Shown: one piece after another, positions 11,502 to 22,969 of the stretch
How the letters are laid out: the number at the start of each line of letters is the position of its first letter
Position numbering within the stretch: the stretch's first letter is position 1
Source of the DNA: Eupeodes corollae
Lineage: Eukaryota; Arthropoda; Insecta; Diptera; Syrphidae
DNA length: 64,000 nt
Direction of reading: 5' to 3'
Assembly (NCBI RefSeq): GCF_945859685.1
Contig: NC_079149.1
Span: 130,846,065-130,910,064 of the forward strand
Position numbers and translations under genes: made by a program
The notes under the pieces: model-generated
Told to the model about the DNA's origin: nothing
The model's input: the letters and a program-made list of their open reading frames with translations, nothing else
Database searches by the model: none

Positions 11502-11507
11502 TTTATT
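11502..11507 (-). promoter_or_regulatory. AATAAA polyadenylation signal overlapping the acyltransferase stop codon
   Basis: On the minus strand the final codons read GAA TAA AC, so AATAAA (11507 to 11502) overlaps the stop at 11503-11505. Only about 100 bp separate the two convergent genes' stops. Confidence 0.6.
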
Positions 11508-12570
11508 CTATTGAGGGTCTAAAAAACCAAAAAATCTCCTGAATTTTTCGAAAGCCTAATCTCTCAAACATCGTTTGCGATGCAATATTTCCGTCCAAAA
11601 CAGGTGCCATAGTTTCGAGGCCTTTTTCTGCATTCATTTTAGCCATAGCCTTTACAACAAGACTTCCTAAACCTTTTCGCTTGTGACTATCAAGAACTTG
11701 TAAGAGTCCTAAGCCTCCTAATGGCAGAACCAAACACCATGCCACCAAATTGCCATTTTCATCATAAGCTCCAATATTTTGACTTAGCCTTACTAAGCGA
11801 TCAACAAATTTTTCTGATCCTGGAAAATTATGTGGCCAATGATAATTTATGAGATCAACGTCTTCTATCCGTACGCCTGATAAAGTTATTCCTTGAGGTG
11901 GGCTAAAATTAAATCAAATCCAATTTTACTAACCATAAAAATTTAAGAAATTCAAAACTTACTCTAAATTAAATTCCAAAGCTTTTTCCATTTCAATATG
12001 ATTCCAATTTGTTGGGACGAAATTGTATGATTCTTCTTTAATTCCCAAACTTGTTAAATAAGTTTTAATAGTTTTTTGAATTCGAACAGGGCAACCTAAG
12101 AATATGAGATTTTCTTTTTTGTGGAAACATTGTAGAGCTGTAAGAAGACGGTCTTGAGAATCGGCAAGAGTATTTGGTTTGATATAACATGGATTGGGGT
12201 CCTAAAATAAAACAATAAAGATCACGCACGTTATTAAAAGTTCGCTTTTGAATATCATTTATCTTTTAGCCTTCAGCTGTTGGGCAATAAACTTTGGAGA
12301 GTTATCTCTGAAGTTCATTTATTAATAACTGATAAACCAAGGTATTATCGATTCATATGTTCTTACATCAAGAATAAAAGTTCCATCACTCCAATCACCA
12401 TTTAGGGAATATATTTTCACTGATTCTTTTAAACTTGGATCTTTGTTAAGCCAATTAATGTAATTTTGAATCAAACTATAAGAATTTGATTCTAACTTTC
12501 TCACTGCGTAGAGATCACGAAGTTTTGGCCAATCTTCGATAGGAATTTCGACAAGGGTATTTTTATTCAT
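11503..12570 (-). CDS. GNAT / glycine N-acyltransferase-like protein, three exons, 280 aa
   Basis: Exons on the minus strand: 12570-12367, 12201-11963, 11902-11503. All have GT/AG junctions with phases 0 and 2, giving 281 codons including the stop. The ATG at 12570 (MNKNTLVEIP) is chosen because codons further upstream lack an ATG. The N-terminal half contains WPKLRDLYAVRK and DWSDGTFILD. The C-terminal half is an FR47/GNAT acetyl-CoA fold: NGNLVAWCLVLPLGGLGLLQV, then the CoA-binding loop KRKGLGSLVV, then NIASQTMFERLGFRK. The loop has Lys where the family's Q/R-x-x-G-x-G motif expects Gln or Arg. Family members transfer acyl groups from acyl-CoA to small amines such as glycine; the substrate here is unknown. 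It is paralogous to 51063-52304 but has one intron fewer. Probably cytosolic or mitochondrial; no signal peptide is seen. Confidence 0.88.
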
Positions 12571-13289
12571 TTTCTTGATATTGAAATACAAAATTCCATC
12601 AAATAAAAATGCGGCCTATTTTACCGACGATCAGAACTAAACTAACAAACTGGAGGCCGCACGGCAAAATTTGACCAACTAACCAACAAACCGGAAAGAC
12701 TTGCTGTTATACTCCTACTGGCGTTGTAAGAGCCGAAGACTGTAGAAAAACAAGTTGAAAGGCAAGAAGCTTAAAAGCACCAGACAATATAGATAAGGTA
12801 GTTTGTTTAACGTAAGTACAAACTATGAGCAGAGTCTTTAGAATACTTTCTCATACTACTTGTCCAAGTCCATGTGGGTGTCAGAGTAAAATGACTATCA
12901 AAAAATACTTTATTGGTAGTACTCAAAACAAGCGGTGAGATGAGTTAGATAAACAACGAGATTAAACATACGGAAATGTCGATAAGTATTTTGGTCGATA
13001 AGAAGACTTAAGACTTATCTTCTTTTTAATAAGAAACGTACATGGATGTGTTTTCAATCGGTGGGTTCAAATTTCTTAAAAACGTCAAAGTTGGAGAAAC
13101 AATATATGTAATAAAATGTTTTGCTATTAATCAGTCGTTAAAAAGTTTTGACAATCTTGATTTTTGTGGTATCTAAGTGTTTTTTTTTAATGTCGGTGAA
13201 AACTTCCTTTATTGAATTATATTGATTTAATCATAATTGTTTGTAAAGAACTTATGACAGTTTCAAATTTACCTACTATTTAGTTTTTT
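12571..13289. other. Upstream of acyltransferase gene; no other gene seen
   Basis: Contains the presumed promoter of the minus-strand acyltransferase just above 12570. No protein-coding frame of note and no clear repeat was recognised in the rest. Confidence 0.5.
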
Positions 13290-13430
13290 TTAGCTGCATA
13301 AGAATTTTCGATGGTTTGACAGGAGTTGAGAATGTCAAACTGTGTTATATCATGAATCGTTAAACAGCAGGAAAACGCTTCCAAATAAACTCTGAAAAAA
13401 AAACACAAATCTTCTTCCGTTCTACGGTCA
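13290..13430 (+). repeat. Short dispersed repeat (family D), copy 2
   Basis: Shares with 2275-2430 the dyad TTTGACA (13315) / TGTCAAAC (13333), then 'catgaatcgttaaac' and 'aacgcttccaaat'. The blocks occur in the same order and strand. It is degenerate, without visible ends. Confidence 0.6.
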
Positions 13431-13664
13431 AGCTAATTGCTGGTTAAATGTCTATCAAAATTTCCGTAAATGAAGCCAAAATAATTCTCAAGCACTTAAC
13501 TAATCACTGTTACACCGATACAAATTAACTTCTTAGTGCGATTCACCTTTCATCATTTTGTTTTTAAATTTGACGTGGATGACATTTACTTCCAACAAGA
13601 TGGAGGAACTTTTCATGCAGCGCGACTTACCATTTATTGCATTTTCAATTTCTTGACAGCTTTA

Positions 13665-15101
13665 TGGCTGAATCACAAACACGCTTCAGTTTCGGCTTCG
13701 CCTGACGTTTACGAGTTCAGCCATAGTGCCCGATTACACAAGATGTTTTTTCGGTTGTTTCCTGTTTCGTCTTTTTGACAGATCGGGTGAGGGGTGTAGA
13801 AACATAGGGGGAAAGAAGTCGTGAAAAGAGTCCTGAAAATTTATGGACTTTTTTTGGTTGAACTTTGACGCTTATGCTTTGACAACCAATAAAAAAAAAA
13901 CAAAATGCATAATTTACAGCTATAAGTTCAGTTTTGCAGAGTTTAATTATTTATTTAAACGATTTAAGAAATGTGGACAAAAACTCAAACGGAAGTATTA
14001 TTAACGCTGTTTCAAAGTTGGCCCAATTTGTATTGTTTGCTAGTAAACACATAACAGCTGCTGAGCTAGCTAATAAGCAAGAAATAATTTTATTAGTATT
14101 ATCTTCCATAAATTTGTTTTATTTTTCACTAAATTGTTGCCACAGAAATCCAATTATAATTTATAGGTACTCTCTGATTATTTCTGCCCGGACAACGAAA
14201 CAAAATTAAATTCTTCCCCCATAGTATTTTCAGAAACGTCAAAAAGAGGAATAACGAAAGGAACGAAAATAGGAAAGGTGTAATCACGAGGGTAGGTACC
14301 TGTCAAAAAGACGGAAGACGAAAACGAACGAAAAAACATCCCGTGTAATCAGGGTCATAGAAATTCAATCACAATGAAGATTCGACCTCACGTTTCGTTT
14401 GACAATCGTAAGGAAGAGAACGTAATGTAACGTAATGTGACTTCAAACGGAAGCTTTAGTTCAATTATGGCTGAAACACATACACGCTTCAACTTCGTCT
14501 GCGTTACGTTACGCCTGCTTCGAAGTTGGTTTGAATGACATTTCTATTATTTCATCCCTCCAAAGAGCAAATATTTTGTTTGTTGACATTTTTTTACAGC
14601 TGCTGAGCTGTCAGATAAAGCAAATGTTCAGATAATTGAGCTAGAGCTTCCATTTGGAGTCACATTACGTTACATTACGTTCTTTTCCTTACGATTGTCA
14701 AACGAAACGTGAGGTCGAATCTTCATTGTGATTGAATTTCTATGACCCTGATTACACGGGATGTTTTTTCGTTCGTTTTCGTCTTCCGTCTTTTTGACAG
14801 GTACCTACCCTCGTGATTACACCTTTCCTATTTTCGTTCCTTTCGTTATTCCTCTTTTTGACGTTTCTGAAAATACTATGGGGGAAGAATTTAATTTTGT
14901 TTCGTTGTCCGGGCAGAAATAATCAGAGAGTACCTATAAATTATAATTGGATTTCTGTGGCAACAATTTAGTGAAAAATAAAACAAATTTATGGAAGATA
15001 ATACTAATAAAATTATTTCTTGCTTATTAGCTAGCTAACCTATGGCTGAACTCGTAAACGTCAGGCCAAGCCGAAGCTGAAGCGTGTTTGTGATTCAGCC
15101 A
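13665..15101. mobile_element. Composite Harbinger-type MITE (family M1), copy A, TSD TTA
   Basis: Outer ends are inverted repeats of ~62 bp: TGGCTGAATCACAAACACGC... at 13665 and its complement ending at 15101. The flanks are TTA (13662-13664) and TTA (15102-15104), as expected for PIF/Harbinger insertions. The inside is larger than the other copies (34005-34325; 49161-50083 minus its insert) because it contains a long inverted duplication (14064-15036) and extra sequence with 'gattacac...atgttttttcg' blocks, probably another nested element. No transposase is encoded; it is non-autonomous. Confidence 0.8.
14064..15036. repeat. Large palindrome: 405-bp inverted arms with 163-bp spacer
   Basis: The left arm 14064-14468 is the reverse complement of the right arm 14632-15036, with no net length difference between the arms and few mismatches, mostly near the inner edge ('acttcaaacggaagcttt' against 'actccaaatggaagctct'). 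The spacer is 14469-14631. The right side is continuous with an inverted M1 copy, so the left arm looks like a snap-back duplicate of it. A transcript through it would fold into a long hairpin. Confidence 0.9.
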
Positions 15102-15733
15102 TTATTTCTGGAAGTTGGAAAGTTTGCATGCAACTTTACGCTTCCCGTTTACCTTTTGTGGGTATATGTTAAGTCATTGGTGTATGTTCAAAAACCAGCA
15201 ATATTAATTAAAAAAAAAACGTCGTTATGAAAAACTGATTGCCTTTGAAATGGTCGTATTTTTAATGTCATTTCAAGAAAATTTGTATCCAATCAAAAAC
15301 ATCCTACGCCATGGCAGACTAAGTTTGTATTTGCCCTGTTTATACTTTTTATGATTTCTGAAAATTTTCTGTCACATTGACAGAACAGGAAAACAAAATA
15401 CAAACACAAATAAACATTCATTCTCACCTAACAATCAAATTACCTTTGTATTTATTTTCTTCTTTCTTGAATTGTACGATAGGGAAATACTTGAGAAATC
15501 GAATCATAATTAATATTCGATTCTCAGAGTTTTGTCAGCAAAAGAGAGATTTATGTTTCTGAGAAAACAGAAATCTCTGAGTTCTTAGAAATATAAACTG
15601 GCCAATTAATATTCAATAGTACTCAGTTCAAGTTTCAAGTTTATAGGATAATAAATTGCTCTTTGAGTTACAATTTCAGTAGAATTAAATTATGTATGTA
15701 TGTATATAATTTCGAAGAAAACACTTCTAAATA

Positions 15734-16948
15734 ACAAACAGGGAATTTTATAGCTGCAAGTTGTCCATCTTTAGTAGGCTGTCATTTGGAAACATTAGAT
15801 AATAAAATGTTTACAGAATATTCTTTTCAAAATTTGATTTTTTAACATTTTAAAATTTACAAGTAATTTAGAAAAAAAGTTTAAGTAAGCCCCTTTTCCC
15901 TTCTGGAGTTGGTCTCTTTGACAGCTGTCACTTTATTTATGCTCAGTTTCGTTTGCCATTTTGGAGTTCTTTTTCAAGTGAATAACTAATTCTCCTGGAT
16001 GGAAAATGGTGTAATTATTAATAAAAATGGCGCATAATCACATTTGACATTTGTAAATTGTGGAATACAAACAGACCAACAATGAAGCGCCATACTTGGC
16101 AAGAGGGACAAATGTGTATTAATAGTAGTTTCAGCCATTTGAGAGGTATCATCTATTCACCTTGTCAAAAACTTTTTAACTTAAAAATACTATGTTTTTT
16201 AGATAGATTTTGATGTTTACAAACAGGGCATTTTATAGCTGCTAGTCGACCCTCTTTAGAAGGCTGCCATTTGGAAACATTGGATAATACAATTTTCACA
16301 GAATATTCTTTTCGAACATTTTACAAGTAATTCAGAAAAAAGTTTAAGTAAGCCCCTTTTCAATTCTGGAGTTGGTCTCTTTGACAGGTGTCACTTCATT
16401 TATGCTCAGTTTGGTTTGCCATTTTATAACGAATATATTTACTTTTGAAGTAAAGTGAAGTGAAGTTTGGTGGTGTTGCCTCCAAAATCAAGGGCTTTAA
16501 CACTTACTGGACTGTTTTTTGTAGTGTAGGTGAATCGCTTGTCTACGCGGTTAGGCCGAGACGATTCACGAGACTATTCATCGAGAATAATAATTGCAAA
16601 AAGTGGTCGAAAATTGAGGACTCAAAATAAAGTTCTCCACAAAAATTCAGCTTTGTTGGAGTTTTTTTCCAAGTGAATAACTGATTCTCCTGGACTAAAT
16701 TTGTTTAAGGTGAAGCACTGTCACTCTATGGAAAATGGTGTAATTATTATTGAAAATGGCGTACAATCACATTTGACATTTGTAAATTGCAGAATACAAA
16801 CAGACAAGCAATGAAGCGCCATACTTGGCAAGAGGAACAAATGTGCATTAATAGTAGTTTCAGCCATTTGACAGCTATCATCTTTTCACCCTGTCGAAAA
16901 CTTTTTAACATAAAAATACCATTTTTTTAGATAGATTTTGAAGTTTAC
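15734..16948. repeat. Direct tandem duplication of a ~0.5-0.7 kb segment
   Basis: Unit 1 (15734-16220) and unit 2 (16221-16948) start with 'aaacaggg.attttatagctg' and end with 'agatagattttga.gtttac'. They share 'gccccttttc..ttctggagttggtctctttgacag', 'gaagcgccatacttggcaag' and other blocks. Unit 2 has two extra pieces, about 230 bp (about 16427-16655) and about 34 bp. The shorter one is flanked in unit 2 by direct TGGA repeats, consistent with a microhomology deletion in unit 1. No coding capacity. Confidence 0.85.
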
Positions 16949-19900
16949 ATTAATTCTACATTCAAAATGTTCTGTTGAAAGAAATTGTATTGATAAAGGT
17001 TTAAATATTTGAAATCTATGCTAGAACAATACCTAATTAATTTCTGTGTAGTCATAAAGACCTACAAAACAAATTAATACAGATGGAAGAAAACATCTAT
17101 CAGTCATTATTTAATTAAAACTGCATTTTCACACCTCAATTAGTTGGTATTCAACTATATGTTCACAAGAATACTATGTAGGTAAGGTAGTGCATTGAAT
17201 GTTGTAGAAAACTTAACACAACAAACTGCCAATTTGTAATTCAGTTCGTGGAAACCAACTCATTGTTCCTTTGCAATAAACCTCAACCCAAACCTCTCTG
17301 CACTCTTCCTGTCCAACTAAAATAGAAGAGAAATTCTTAAAATTCACCCACAAAACATTGAAAGGACTCAAACGTAGAACAACAATAAAATGAAGAGGCA
17401 TCGTTTCGTTCTTTCTTGCTATAGATTTGGTTCATGTGGATGTTTATAGGATCTACTCGTAAGGTATATGAAATAGTGATGGCTGCAATGCATTGCACAT
17501 AAAAGGATGTTATTATGTTACCGACATAGACAACACATCCTTTGCAGGAGATCTCTCAAATCGTCTTCGTCGTTTAAGTAATTAGTTTTACCTTGGCAAT
17601 TCTAAATCATCTCTTCTCTACCATAGGTCCTATATAACAACTCAGTCATCATAGTCTTTACGAAGCTTATGTGTTCTATACCTACCTTTCTATAATGTAC
17701 CCCTTTATATCGCACATATGATGCGAAGATAGAATGAAACTTTTCCCAGAAAATACTACGAACTACTTGTATTTTGGTTCGATAAAGTATAGAAGCAGTG
17801 CACCAGCGTGTTCTGTGCAGTTCTTGTACCGCCATATGCTTTAGCGTTCCGTATACTCTAGTTTGTTCCTTTCCTATTTCTGGGTACCATTCATATAGAC
17901 TGTAATCAAAGTGAAACTAATTAACTTGAATATCCGTGAGGAAAACACAGTGCTCTAGCTTAGGTCTATACGGATGTTCGTATACATCGTTACCGACTCG
18001 ACAGCGCATCCTTTTTGGTACATCTTTTGCGGTGTGATTGTGATATATTCAGAGATACACTTTCAAATATTACCGTGATGATGGTGTTACTGATGGTCCT
18101 GGCTGGTGATGCATGAATAAGACGGATCCATGTAAGTGAAATTTTGAAGGCTCCTCTTGGTGGGTCAGGAATTAAATTATATCTTAGAGAATATCTGTAT
18201 AGGTACTACTTAGGGGCTTTAGATCTTATTTAAGGATGAACTTAGACAACTTATTGTTTCAAAGATAAGTTTTTTGAAAGTTGATAGAAGATGTATTTAT
18301 ATGAATATAGGAGTTTCCAATAAGAAGTTTAATTTTTAATAAACTTCTGTCACTTTTGAATCTGTCATCTTTTGACATTTGACAGATAAACTGTCATTAC
18401 TAAAAACGAAATGATGCACTCTTCAACAACGTTTTGAAATTGTCAAAATTCGCAAACAAAATTGGTGAAAATCTTGAAATCGCAGTTCGCAGACTTGCAA
18501 GAAAAGCTTAATGACCGTTTTGTTTTCGCAAGAAGTGAGTAGAATGGACAACCGAGATCTTTGGATTTAATAACTTCATAAGGTCTATCCACAATCGATT
18601 TATTACTTTAAAGATGAATACGATATAGAGGACATACATAAATATTCAATTTTACAGGTTTGAAGATGTTTATTTTGACATTTCATAATTTTAAAAAACA
18701 TGTAATGAGGAGATGTCAAAAAGTCAACTCAAAGGTAAAATGAACGTCTTTAAATAAACCAGATGTTCAAAATAAGTGAAAAATATTATTACAATATTTT
18801 GTAAGCAATCAACTGTCAAAAATGCTTTTGTTTGCGTTCAACAAAATTATCATGAATATAAAATGACTAAGTGACATTTAATTGAAATGTTTGCAACAAC
18901 GAACATTTTTTTACGTTCCAGATCTGATGTTCCTTAAACATTCGACTACTCTTAAAAATTCAATACTAAACTGCGGTGGGAACGTACATACCTAATTATT
19001 ACAATCCTCAAAAAATTTGTTGCACTCCACAAATCGTCAAATAAAGAATTCCTATAAATTTAACCTTCAACAAAAATATTTAAAATGGGTGCGTTTATTT
19101 CGCTATCTGGATTGGTTCATGCAAAATCAATCCATTCTTTTCAAAAACTTTAAAACAGCCAAAATAAATGAAATTATTAGTTTAAATCGAGATTATATTT
19201 AAGTATTTTAAATAAATCTATATTCAAATGAAATGTCAAAATTCTTGACAGAAGTGACAGCCAACAGTTTGAAGCGACTTCAGATATTAAAAATCTTTGA
19301 AAAAATACATAAACTACATCATATTTTTTTTGTACAAAATGAAAATGTCGGCGGTAAAAGTTATAGCTGTCAAAAATAATAATTTTGACGTTTTGGAATC
19401 TATCAAAAGAAAAAAATTACTTATCAAAATTGAAAGCAAACAGCTGAAAAAACATATTGTTTTTTAATATAAAATGTGTAGTGGCTTTTAATAAATTTTT
19501 TATACTGCAATATTATATTTTATTTTTATGTATTTAGCTATCACCTTGGCCAAACTCTAAGTTTCTGACACTTTCAATTTTGACATATATTTCTATTTCT
19601 TTAAAGATTTATCGAATTACCTGTACCGATGTGATAGGACTTTAAAAAGTAAGTATTTTATTCCTCACAGTATTTTATAGTTCACAAACGTCAAACCAGT
19701 GACTTTGGAGAAGTGTCAAAATACTATTTGACATATTCATTTTGTTCTCTTATGAAACGTTTTATTTTTTCGAAAATGGCGTTAAATGTCTTTCCTGCTT
19801 TAACATTATAAAGTACAGATACAAAACATCACGTTAACAAACATCATTGGTAACAACTTTTGCGCCGCTTATGACATTGGTTTATGGCCGCAACAAAATC

Positions 19901-20790
19901 CTCCCATGCACGATTGTGGGTTGGTGGTGTACAGTGCATAATAAAGATGGTAGTGCAGAAAACTAAACGTATGACGCTCAAAACTTTTCGCAATGCATTT
20001 AAAGTTTTCGAACATTATAAGGTGCCTACTTGAATTTTCAAAAGTGGTTGAAGTTTCTGCAAATGGCAGCACCTTTGTTTGAAAATTTTCAAAATGTGTA
20101 CCTACATATATAATTTACAAAAATATAAAGTCTCCTTGCAACTTCTTTATGAAGTTATAAATTTTCTCGAAGGATTAAATAATGCAGGTAGGTACTTAAC
20201 GTATAAAGTTATCCTTTTTTTTTTTAAATAATCACCGAAGTGAATATTGTCTTGGAAAATTAAATGCAATTGACAGCAATTGTGATAAATTTTATCATGA
20301 CACTTCCCTTCTCACTCAATGACCACTACCGCCACCACCGACCGTTTAAATAATGACAAAAGGATGCGCTGCTGATTGAATCAAAGCTCATAAATCCAAT
20401 AAGGAAAAACCATAGCTGTTGGATAAATGTATAATGCATGTTGTATGTTACGTATATGAATAAACGATGGCGGTCATTATCTTGTTCCGTTATTCGATGT
20501 CCTTTTGTTAATGAAATTCATGCTTGGTATAATTTAATGCTATACATAATTGAACGTACGCTTTCTGATGATGGATATCTTGGGTAAGAAAAAACTACCA
20601 CCAGGAGGAGTGAGGATCTGGTGGTGTTAAACGTATTCATATTCATGAGTTTAAGATATAAAAACGGTTAAATTTTGAAAGGACATCTTAAAAAAAACAT
20701 AACTCCTGGAATTTCACAATCATGGAAGCTTTAGAGGAGGATGATTCTAAATGACGTTGATTGCGTTTCCAGGATGTTTTTTTTTATAAT
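16949..20790. other. Gene-free stretch
   Basis: Open frames here are short and without recognisable domains (for example minus-strand 17213-17401 and 17602-17835). Many scattered TGTCAAA/TTTGACA words occur, but no defined repeat ends were found. Confidence 0.5.
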
Positions 20791-20794
20791 GGGA

Positions 20795-20925
20795 TTGGGG
20801 ATGTGGATTAAGAATTAGTTCATTAAACTCAATGCCCAAGGGGACTTATATTTTGAAACATTTCGTTGTTTCTTTTGGTGTGCCTGAAGGCAGTCATCTT
20901 GGACCGCTTCTTTTTACTAGTTTAA
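20795..20925 (+). pseudogene. Reverse-transcriptase scrap (jockey-like motif)
   Basis: A single frame reads ISSLNSMPKGTY ... FVVSFGVPEGSHLGPLLF (about 20810-20920). The GVPxGSxLGPLLF string is the conserved RT block before the catalytic YADD in jockey/BS-like non-LTR elements. Nothing convincing follows downstream, so this is a short relic. Too short to classify further. Confidence 0.55.
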
Positions 20926-22055
20926 GTAGTTTAGTTTTTAGTAGTTTAAAGCTTATAAATAAGTCTGTGAACTGGAAAAATGCCCTTTAAAAAATTTAAA
21001 CAAAAAGGTTTCATATTGGCAACTTTCGAAAATTCTACACTTATATTTATCAGGTCATCTGAGAAGCGTAAAAACTTGTCATGAGAATACCACCACCCGT
21101 GTTGCAGCAGCTCTACGAAAATGACAACGTTGCTGACATTCACACCATATGCTGCAATTCTCTTGTAGAGAACTTGGACGTGGACATGTATCTTTTTTGT
21201 GTCACTTTCGCATATGACATCAAAAACAAAATTTGTCCCTCAAAATGGAAAAGAATCTTATTTCATAAATTTGCATATCACATGCTCTCTCTTTCTCTCT
21301 CTTCCTCCATATTTTCGAAAACCACACGTAGTCCCAGACGGGTGCTTGAAAAGCATCATGCGACGAAGGTTATCCTATACTTTGAAGTGGTAGAGGAGGT
21401 GGTACTTTTCCGAGAAGAGGAAAAAAAGGAAAAACTACTCAGACAATATAAGATACACTATGGCATGATACATATAGAAAGATGTGTTTTGATAAGAGGT
21501 ATAGCGAAGCAAACAAAAAAACACCCTCTCGCGGGATGAAAGACTAGATAAATAGAGGAGAGGGTGTTTTTTTTTGTATTGTTGTTTTCCATATCCTTGC
21601 ATTCATTTTAGTTATCGAATTTTCTAGCTAGAAGCTTTCATTTATCCTCTCATATTCTATTGCCGTTGTATGACTTTTGGCGAAGGAATCTCCATTTGCA
21701 TGAAGTCACGATGTCCTAGATAAAGTGCTCTGTGCATATTTATGTTTGTTCATAGATGTTGATTTAGCTGACGAAAATTGATTGTTCATTGGTTCTGGAA
21801 TACTGCTGGATTCACATTTTAGACAGATGCAGAAAAAAGAGCGATGACATAAAGGTTTCTATTAAAAGTAATAGTTTTTCTATAAATTATGAAACTGTCC
21901 CATTTTCTCAAGTGTGCAATTTTGAATTTGTTTAAATAATAAGGAGTTAGTCTTTTCTCACTAAATATAATACAAAATTTAATAATACAGTTATTGGTTT
22001 TCTACTGAATGATACTATGACATTGACAAATTATCAAAAAGCCAGAATTCACACC
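20926..22055. other. Gene-free stretch
   Basis: A 152-codon plus-strand frame at 21081-21539 was inspected. It has no recognisable domain and lies partly in CT- and GA-rich low-complexity sequence (21285-21310, 21395-21435), so it is not called as a gene. Confidence 0.45.
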
Positions 22056-22058
22056 CTT

Positions 22059-22622
22059 AGGCTTGTTTCACACTATACGGTTTTGACCGTACGGCAAAAA
22101 ACCGAACGGCAATATTTTGCTAGAGACCTTGTCAGTGTAATATAAAAGTGTATATGCTCTTCTTTGAGCCTCTAAGACTTCTTTCACACTAGATGGTTTC
22201 GTCCGTACGGTTAAAATCCGTACGACTTTTTTCCGTACGGACTTTGTTTTCACACGGAACGTATTTTTCCCCTGAATCGTTTACGTTTGCTTATATTTTA
22301 GATATTTAAATATTATAATGCTTTGGACAAGTGACCACAAAAACGGACGGCAGATGAATAAAAATCGTCAATGATAAGACGGCGACGGTAAGATTGCCGT
22401 ATATTTCAGTCGTTGAGACGGCTGGTTTAAATCGACCGTACGGAAAAAATCATTCTCCGTCCAGTTTGAAAGCTTTAGTTAGTTTTATTAGTTTCCTATT
22501 ATTGGCTCACGGATAAAACCATACGGACGAAACCGTCTCGTGTGAAAGAGGCCTAACAAAATGTCACCGTCCGGTTTTTTTGCCGTACGGTCAAAACCGT
22601 ATAGTGTGAAGCAAGAGGCTAA
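22059..22622. mobile_element. Nested MITE pair with CCGTACGG-rich inverted ends
   Basis: Outer inverted ends: 22062-22112 (cttgtttcacactatacgg, ttttgaccgtacggcaaaaa) against 22566-22618. Inside lie a second pair of related ends: 22189-22232 (ctttcacactagatggtttc, gtccgtacgg) against about 22508-22553. Both ends carry TTTCACACtA-ACGG and CCGTACGG words, so an element appears to have inserted into a relative, or the termini are duplicated. No coding capacity. The superfamily is unclear because the target duplications are not certain. Confidence 0.75.
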
Positions 22623-22969
22623 TTGAGTATTCACTCTTTTTATTTGTACTATAAAGAGAGTTATACAAACGTTGTTGTGTTTCAAATTGTAAAAAAGATA
22701 CAAAATGCAAGATTAAATTTATTGAAATGCGGCAACACTGAACAAAGAAGTAATTTAACACATGACACAGGTATACCCTCAAATGTCATTTTTATTTAAT
22801 CGTCTTCTTATTTTTCAACGTACTTTTTGCAGTACAAAAGCAAGTACAAATAAGTTATGTCATTTAACTTGGGCCTCAGGTAATAGAATTCCAATGTCAG
22901 TTAAATTTTCTAAAACGGTTAAAATTTGACACTTTGCTTTGACATTTTAAAAAACTGGTGTTAATTTAC

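Noticed and set aside
20926..21143. Continuation of the jockey-like RT into a downstream FSDDL-like minus-strand string
   Set aside because: Wrong strand relative to the RT block and no flanking RT motifs; coincidental.
21081..21539. 152-codon plus-strand open frame
   Set aside because: No recognisable domain, composition partly from CT/GA-rich runs, no plausible splice context; taken as chance.
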